Assembly (NCBI GenBank): GCA_934462925.1
Contig: CAKSIT010000001.1
Coordinates: 124,001-188,000, forward strand
Direction of reading: 5' to 3'
Source of the DNA: an uncultured Oscillospiraceae bacterium
Lineage (GTDB): Bacteria; Bacillota; Clostridia; Oscillospirales; Ruminococcaceae
DNA length: 64,000 nucleotides
The notes under the pieces are model-generated. The model was not told the DNA's origin. It saw only the letters and a program-made list of their open reading frames with translations, and searched no databases. Shown here piece after piece: positions 59,270 to 64,000 of this stretch. Each line of letters opens with the position of its first letter. Position 1 is the first letter of the stretch. A program made the position numbers and the translations under genes.

Positions 59270-60403
59270 ATGAGCTATCAGATAATGCTTCCGAAAAGGA
59301 CGGTAGTGGGAAAGGGCGCGCTTGCGCAGGCGGAGCTTTCGCAATACGGCGAAAAGCCGCTTATCGTAACGGGAAAATACACCGCAAAGTCGCCCGCTGC
59401 GGCGGAGCTTTTGCGATACGCGCCGAACGCCGTGGTGTTCGACGGGATAACGGGCGAGCCTACCAACGCCATGACCGAAGCCGCCGTGCAGGCGTACCGC
59501 GAAAACCGCTGCGACTACGTAATCGGCATAGGCGGCGGCAGCGCGCTTGACAGCGCAAAGGCGGCGGCGGTGCTTGCGGCGCTCGGCGGGGACATATGCG
59601 GCTATCTCGGGCAGGAGATTAGCGGCAAGCTGCCGCCGCTCGTGCTTATACCCACAACGGCGGGTACGGGCAGCGAGGCTACGCGCTTTACGGTAATAAC
59701 GGACACGAAGCGCGGCATTAAAATGCTGCTTAAGGGAGATGTGCTGCTGCCCGACCTTGCGGTGCTGGACTACTCGTTCACGCAGTCCTCGCCGCAGAGC
59801 GTAACGGCGGCCACGGGTATGGACGCGCTCACGCACGCTATCGAGAGCTACACCTCGAAAAAGGCGAACCCCGTAACGGACGTGTTCGCGCTCTCCGCGC
59901 TTAAGCGCATTTTCGCGAATCTCCCCACAGCCTTCCGCGAGCCGAACAACGAGCGCGCCCGCGAGGAGCTGTCCCTTGCGGCGTACGAGGCGGGCGTGTG
60001 CATAAGCAACGCTTCGGTAACGCTTGTCCACGGCATGAGCCGCCCTATAGGCGCGCTTTTCCACGTTCCGCACGGCATTTCAAACGCCATGCTTGACGTT
60101 AAGTGCTTAAGCTTTGCGCTGAGCGGCGCTTACGACAGGTTCGCGCAGGCGGCGAGAGCTATCGGCGCTTCGCGCAGCGCCGACGACAGAGAAGCGGCGG
60201 ATGGCTTTATTACGGCGCTTGAGGAGCTTTGCAGGCAGGTGGAGATACCGACGCTCGCGCAGTACGGCGTGGACAGGGAGCGTTTCTTCGCAAGCATGGA
60301 CAAGATGGCGGACGACGCCCTTGCAAGCGGCAGCCCTGCAAACACGCTGCGCGAGGTGACAAAGGCGGACGTTCTCGCAATATACAAGTCCTTGTGGGAA
60401 TGA
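59270..60403 (+). CDS. iron-containing alcohol dehydrogenase
   Basis: A 377-residue class III (iron-type) alcohol dehydrogenase. The NAD(P) loop GGGSALD lies at 88-94. Metal ligands are Asp185 and His189 (GMDALTHAIE), His254 (LVHGMSRP) and His268 (VPHG). Members reduce aldehydes such as lactaldehyde, the product of fucose breakdown, so a link with the GH95 fucosidase is possible, but the substrate is not determined. The start at 59270 follows GGAGGAG. Monocistronic. Confidence 0.93.
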   Translation: MSYQIMLPKRTVVGKGALAQAELSQYGEKPLIVTGKYTAKSPAAAELLRYAPNAVVFDGITGEPTNAMTEAAVQAYRENRCDYVIGIGGGSALDSAKAAAVLAALGGDICGYLGQEISGKLPPLVLIPTTAGTGSEATRFTVITDTKRGIKMLLKGDVLLPDLAVLDYSFTQSSPQSVTAATGMDALTHAIESYTSKKANPVTDVFALSALKRIFANLPTAFREPNNERAREELSLAAYEAGVCISNASVTLVHGMSRPIGALFHVPHGISNAMLDVKCLSFALSGAYDRFAQAARAIGASRSADDREAADGFITALEELCRQVEIPTLAQYGVDRERFFASMDKMADDALASGSPANTLREVTKADVLAIYKSLWE

Positions 60404-60480
60404 CGTTGTGCCGCGGCACACAAAACCCATGTGCTAAAGGCAATAAATGACCGCTACGGCGGGAAAAATCGGCAAAGCTA

Positions 60481-60563
60481 TTGACACGGCAGCACATACG
60501 GGCTATAATAGACCCATAAAGCAACGGCGCTTACCCCACGCGGGAAAGCGCCGCTGTTTTTTT
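60481..60563 (+). promoter_or_regulatory. promoter followed at once by an intrinsic terminator, M20 leader
   Basis: TTGACA (60481-60486), 17 bases, TATAAT (60504-60509). The predicted start near 60516 is followed by CGGCGCTT/AAGCGCCG (60525-60553) and seven T (60557-60563). Two more small hairpins lie at about 60582-60630. The terminator may end the upstream dehydrogenase transcript, or it may produce a very short RNA or attenuate the M20 gene. Confidence 0.7.
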
Positions 60564-60661
60564 ATGCGCAGACACAAAAGGGCTGCGCCGCACGGAACGC
60601 AGCGGTTTCGGGGCGGAGCTGCTCCAAAAAGCAAAAAAACAAAAGAAAAGGAGTGCTTATT

Positions 60662-61927
60662 ATGTACAAGTGCAGCAGCGAAAGAATGAAGGACAAAATC
60701 ACAACGTTCAGCAAGTACGGCGACGCGGGACACGGCGGCATTACCCGCTACTCGCTTTCGCCCGAGGCGATAATGGCGCGCAACGAGTTCAGGCGCAGAA
60801 TGGAAGCTATCGGCGCTACCATCGAGGTGGATGACGTTGCCTGTATGTACGCGACCCTCGCGGGCAGCGACCCCACGGCAAAGCGCATTGTTATGGGCAG
60901 CCACGTTGACAGCGTAAAGAACGGCGGCAACTACGACGGTATCCTCGGCGTAATGAGCGCTATGGAAGTGCTTGAAACCGTAGCGGAGCAGAAAATCCCG
61001 CACAAGCACCCGCTTACAGCAATGATATGGACGAACGAGGAGGGTTCGCTCTACCCGCCCGCGATGATGTGTTCGGGCATAATCTGCTACGACTACCTGC
61101 CCGAGGACATCAGAAGCAAGTTTAAGTTCGAGGACATGATGCAGTCAAAGAGCATTCTCGACGGGGTTTCCACCTTTGGCGAGGCGCTCGACAAGAGCGG
61201 CTTCAAGGGCGACAGAAGCAACAGAATCTCCCCCGAAAAGTACCTGTGTATGTTTGAAACGCACATTGAGCAAGGGCCTATCCTCGAGGACGCGGGCTGC
61301 GATATAGGCGTTGTGGACTGCGTACTCGGAATGTTCAACTACCGCCTTAAGTTCTACGGGCAGACGACGCACGCGGGAACGTTCCCCATGCCAAAGCGCC
61401 GCGACGCGTTTTTAGCGGCTTCGCAGGCGCTGTGCCGGCTGCATGAGGAGATAGACAAGCTGGGTTACAGCGACCTTGTTTACACCACGGGCGAGGTGGT
61501 ATGCCACCCGTGCGTTCACACCTGCGTACCCGATTATTTTGATTTCTCGTTCGACGCGCGCCACGAGAACCCCGAGGTGCTTGAAAAGGTGCTTGCCATA
61601 GTAAAGAGCTGCGCGGAAAAGACGTGGGCGGGCTGCACCTGCGAGGTAGTAAAGGCGTGGAACAGGGACACCGTTTACTGGGACAAGCGCCTTGTGGGCT
61701 TCGTAAAGGAAGCCGCCGAGGAAACGGGCGTAAAGCATATGTACATACACTCGGGCGCGGGGCATGACGCGCAATTCTGCGCATACATGCTGCCCACCAC
61801 CATGATATTCGTACAGAGCAAGGACGGTCTTTCCCACTGCGAACCCGAGTTCAGCTCGGTAGAACACTGCACCGAGGGCGCAACCGTAATGCTCAACGCC
61901 GTCCTCAAAGCGGACGAACGCTTCTAG
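60662..61927 (+). CDS. M20-family zinc amidohydrolase (carbamoylase/allantoate amidohydrolase-like)
   Basis: A 421-residue metal-dependent hydrolase. Metal-site motifs are visible: GSHVDSV (His81, Asp83), GNYDGILGV (Asp92) and WTNEEGS (Glu126/127). ETHIEQGPILED is the hallmark of N-carbamoyl-amino-acid hydrolases, allantoate amidohydrolases and ureidoglycolate hydrolases, and SGAGHDAQ is also typical. It would release ammonia from a carbamoyl or ureido compound. No purine or hydantoin gene is nearby, so the substrate is open. The start at 60662 follows AAAAGGAG; the GTG at 60653 lies within that ribosome site. Confidence 0.93.
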   Translation: MYKCSSERMKDKITTFSKYGDAGHGGITRYSLSPEAIMARNEFRRRMEAIGATIEVDDVACMYATLAGSDPTAKRIVMGSHVDSVKNGGNYDGILGVMSAMEVLETVAEQKIPHKHPLTAMIWTNEEGSLYPPAMMCSGIICYDYLPEDIRSKFKFEDMMQSKSILDGVSTFGEALDKSGFKGDRSNRISPEKYLCMFETHIEQGPILEDAGCDIGVVDCVLGMFNYRLKFYGQTTHAGTFPMPKRRDAFLAASQALCRLHEEIDKLGYSDLVYTTGEVVCHPCVHTCVPDYFDFSFDARHENPEVLEKVLAIVKSCAEKTWAGCTCEVVKAWNRDTVYWDKRLVGFVKEAAEETGVKHMYIHSGAGHDAQFCAYMLPTTMIFVQSKDGLSHCEPEFSSVEHCTEGATVMLNAVLKADERF

Positions 61928-62040
61928 CCGAGTGCCTCGGCACGCTGTTCCGGCTGAATGAGCCGCGAGAGCGGCGGTTGTCACACGCGGGAAGTGCGCC
62001 TGCCTGCGCGGGCGGTCGGTTGCCCGACAGGGCAAAAGGC
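61921..62040. repeat. gene-end repeat at M20 3' end
   Basis: TAGCCGAGTGCCTCGG, CCGGCTGAATGAGCCG and related blocks. The first three bases are the stop codon of the M20 gene. The same block at proS is read through for ten codons. Confidence 0.72.
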
Positions 62041-62065
62041 GCTGGCGAGCGCAGCGAGCCGCTAT

Positions 62066-62931
62066 CCGACAGAATGTCGGGGGCTATAGGCGATTGCTTG
62101 GCGCAATGAGCCTTTTGCACCGACAAATTGTCGGTATGGAATTTTTGTGTTGTCACACGGGTAAATGCGAGGACCAAACCCTTCGGGAGAGGGGGAAAAA
62201 CAAAATCCGACAAAAATCGGCATTTCCCCCTCTCCCTACGGGTTTCTCCTCGCGCTCCTAATCCCCTCTCCCTCTCCCCCTTTGCCGATTTTTCACAACC
62301 TTACGCCTTGCAATATTTTCGCAACTACTGTATGTGCTTCATTCGACGCGCTAAACTGCTCCCCCTATTACTTACGCGACTTCCGAGCATAAGTGATAAG
62401 GGGAACTTTGTAGTATAGAGGTTGATGTTATACGCCCAAGCAACGGCAAAAATGAATTGCCTACAAACACTAATCCATACGCCAAAGCGAAGCAAGGCGT
62501 ACGCAACCACGTGTAAATTGCATAAATTACAAACCACGTAATACATCGTGCGACAAGTCTACGCCAAGCAGGGCAACTCTCGCTAAGAACTACAATATAA
62601 TGTTGCAAAATCAGCTTAATTATGTGGAGCGTGAAAAATCGGCAAAGGGGGAGAGGGAGAGGGTGCGAACACGATGTTCGCACAGTTGCCCCAAAAGCGC
62701 CGCACGACGCGGCGCAACTAAGGGCAACATGGATTAGGAGCGCGAGGAGAAACCCGTAGGGAGAGGGGGAAATGCCGATTTTTGTCGGATTTTGTTTTTC
62801 CCCCTCTCCCGAAGGGTTTGGTCCTCGCACCTGCCCGTGTGACAACACAAAAATTCCATACCGACAATTTGTCGGTGCAAAAGGCTCATTGCACCGAGCA
62901 ATCGCCTTTAATCCCCCCGACATTCTGTCGG
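62066..62931. repeat. large inverted repeat with hairpin-rich arms
   Basis: The left arm (62066-62295) is the near-exact reverse complement of the right arm (62632-62931), the latter carrying about 70 extra bases with its own GCGCCG/CGGCGC hairpin. Within each arm GGGAGAGGGGGAAA and TTTCCCCCTCTCCC pair, and CCGACA/TGTCGG palindromes recur. The central 336 bases are AT-richer and hold no gene. The right half extends 5' to about 62537 in its match with 1697-2078. Confidence 0.82.
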
Positions 62932-63075
62932 TTAATGGCTCACTGCGTTCGCATAGCGCAAAATGCCCACCGACTTTCGTCGGTTCAGCGGCTCGTTGCG
63001 CTCGCTAGCTCATATAGCCCTGTCGGGCTTCCGACCGCTGCGCTCGGCGCGTATGCCCGCGTGTGATAGCCGCCG
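62932..63075. repeat. gene-end-type repeats before the MutS-like gene
   Basis: CCGACTTTCGTCGG, GTCGGGCTTCCGACCG and GCGTGTGATAGCC blocks of the dispersed family. The AT-rich bases 63076-63140 hold a weak AGGA before the MutS-like start. No clear promoter. Confidence 0.6.
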
Positions 63076-63140
63076 CTTTCCGCTTTTTTGCATTTACTTT
63101 TGCATTTGACCTTTCTCACGAGCCGATACGCAGGAAAACT

Positions 63141-64000
63141 ATGTTTGAACGGCTGCTGAAAAAAGATAAGAACGCAGAGCCGCTGTCCGAAATCTACGCC
63201 CGCAAATATAAGGACGGTCAGGTCGCAGAGGTTGAGAAAAAGCTGTTTTCCGAGCTTGACGGACTGTGCGGCGACTATGTTCGCCGTGCGAACTCCGCAA
63301 TTAACAGATGTTACACGGAATGCACGGATTTTCTTGTGAGATTGTCGCCGCAAATCGATTTTTATGTTGGCGCAAAGGACCTTTGTGAACGCGCCGCAAA
63401 GCTCGGGCTGCCCGTCTGCCGCCCTGAAATTGCTCCAAAGGAAAAACGCCTTTTTATCTGCCGCGATATGTACGACCCCGTTTTGTCAAACAAGACTGCG
63501 GCAATGGTTTTTCGCGGCGACGAAGCAAGGCCCGTTCTGACGAATGATTGCCGTCTTGACGATAACGTGAGGATTTTTCTGATAACCGGCACAAATAACG
63601 GCGGCAAAACGACGTTTATACGTGCTGCCGCCGTCAACAGAATACTGGCGCAGGCAGGGCTTAACGTTTGCGCAAGCGAGGCTGAGATTTCGCCCTGTTC
63701 CCATATTTTCACGCACTATCCGCTCGAGGAAAAGGTCGGGATAGATACCAGCCGTTTTACCGAGGAGTGCCGCGAGCTGAAGCGGACGATAGAGAGCGCC
63801 GACGAATACAGCCTTGTACTGCTCAACGAAAGCCTGTCCTCAACGAATCCCTACGACAGTATGATTATTGCGCAGGAGCTTCTGAAGATTTTTGCCGACA
63901 TTGGCTGCAGCCTGCTTTACACAACGCATATTTTAGAGATGACGGAAATACCCGATAAAATAAATGCAAACACCCCCAAAAGCCGCATAGGAACGCTCAC
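63141..64000 (+). CDS. MutS-like ATPase, partial at window end
   Basis: 286 codons are visible and the frame is open to the end of the window. The region corresponds to the end of a MutS lever domain plus the ABC-type ATPase (domain V): Walker A GTNNGGKTT (150-158) and a Walker B-like VLLNESLSST (226-235), where the usual Asp-Glu is Asn-Glu. Mismatch-binding and connector domains are absent upstream. The start (ATG 63141, weak AGGA) lies just after repeats, so the gene is either a short MutS-related family member or 5'-truncated by the repeat cluster. The 3' end is unseen. Confidence 0.75.
   Translation, partial: MFERLLKKDKNAEPLSEIYARKYKDGQVAEVEKKLFSELDGLCGDYVRRANSAINRCYTECTDFLVRLSPQIDFYVGAKDLCERAAKLGLPVCRPEIAPKEKRLFICRDMYDPVLSNKTAAMVFRGDEARPVLTNDCRLDDNVRIFLITGTNNGGKTTFIRAAAVNRILAQAGLNVCASEAEISPCSHIFTHYPLEEKVGIDTSRFTEECRELKRTIESADEYSLVLLNESLSSTNPYDSMIIAQELLKIFADIGCSLLYTTHILEMTEIPDKINANTPKSRIGTL

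Noticed and set aside
60582..60630. Guanidine-II (mini-ykkC) or other riboswitch in the M20 leader
   Set aside because: One hairpin loop contains ACGG, but the paired hairpin and spacing do not fit, so no riboswitch class can be named.

Overview
The window looks like a chromosomal segment of a GC-rich member of the Clostridia, probably a gut Oscillospirales/Ruminococcus-like bacterium. This is inferred from a T-box leader on proS, a cdaA-cdaR diadenylate cyclase pair, a zapA-like/U32 peptidase pair, consensus TTGACA-17-TATAAT promoters, AGGAGG ribosome sites, and several glycan-degrading enzymes. No rRNA, phage structural gene, CRISPR array or intact transposase was found.

Layout. 1-2130: an MFS transporter and a repeat-filled spacer. 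2131-6117 (minus): proS with its T-box leader, and a secreted leucine-rich-repeat surface protein. 6283-10601 (plus): metA, a proline/alanine-repeat zinc-ribbon membrane protein, a FapA-domain protein and a type II toxin-antitoxin pair. 10602-12072: no protein gene, but a hairpin-rich miniature mobile element, two serine tRNA genes and a six-unit tandem repeat. 12073-18687: a complete pst-phoU-phoB-phoR operon behind Pho-box-like repeats, whose phosphate-binding protein is circularly permuted. 18760-20743: an AT-richer accessory patch with an XRE-methyltransferase gene, two TA-flanked miniature elements and a truncated flavin-type gene. 20850-33704: carbohydrate genes (GH95 fucosidase with TetR, branching enzyme, two orphan solute-binding lipoproteins, AraC regulator, GH31). 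33723-38921 (minus): trmL, degV, cdaA, cdaR and an FAD protein, running on into GH31. 39185-46051 (plus): zapA-like, U32 peptidase, SGNH esterase lipoprotein, AraC, an HEYGH membrane protein, GNAT and VOC proteins. 46314-47671 (minus): trmO and a HAD protein. 48141-56660 (plus): a formate/nitrite-type channel, two membrane proteins, YjbQ, a GT2 transferase, a YfhO-family protein and a STAND/LuxR regulator. 56784-61927: GH5 endoglucanase, a DUF1653 protein, an iron-type alcohol dehydrogenase and an M20 amidohydrolase. 61928-64000: a large inverted repeat followed by a MutS-like ATPase that runs off the window.

How the parts fit. The GH5, SGNH and solute-binding proteins are lipoproteins that would act on or capture plant or mucin glycans at the surface. 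GH95 and GH31 lack signal peptides and would act on imported oligosaccharides. Branching enzyme would store glucose as glycogen. A palindromic operator sits on the -35 element of the branching enzyme promoter beside the divergent TetR-fucosidase pair. The pst operon is a self-contained phosphate-starvation module.

The most unusual content is in the non-coding DNA and in pstS. (1) PstS has its two halves in swapped order. (2) A ~190-bp hairpin-rich element is flanked at two sites by 28-31-bp duplications of an entire palindrome. (3) A second ~175-196-bp element has TA flanks, and one copy provides the stop codon of a lipoprotein gene. (4) A GC-rich repeat family abuts gene ends and encodes the last residues or stop codons of several proteins. 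(5) Three proteins carry in-frame 9- or 18-bp minisatellites.
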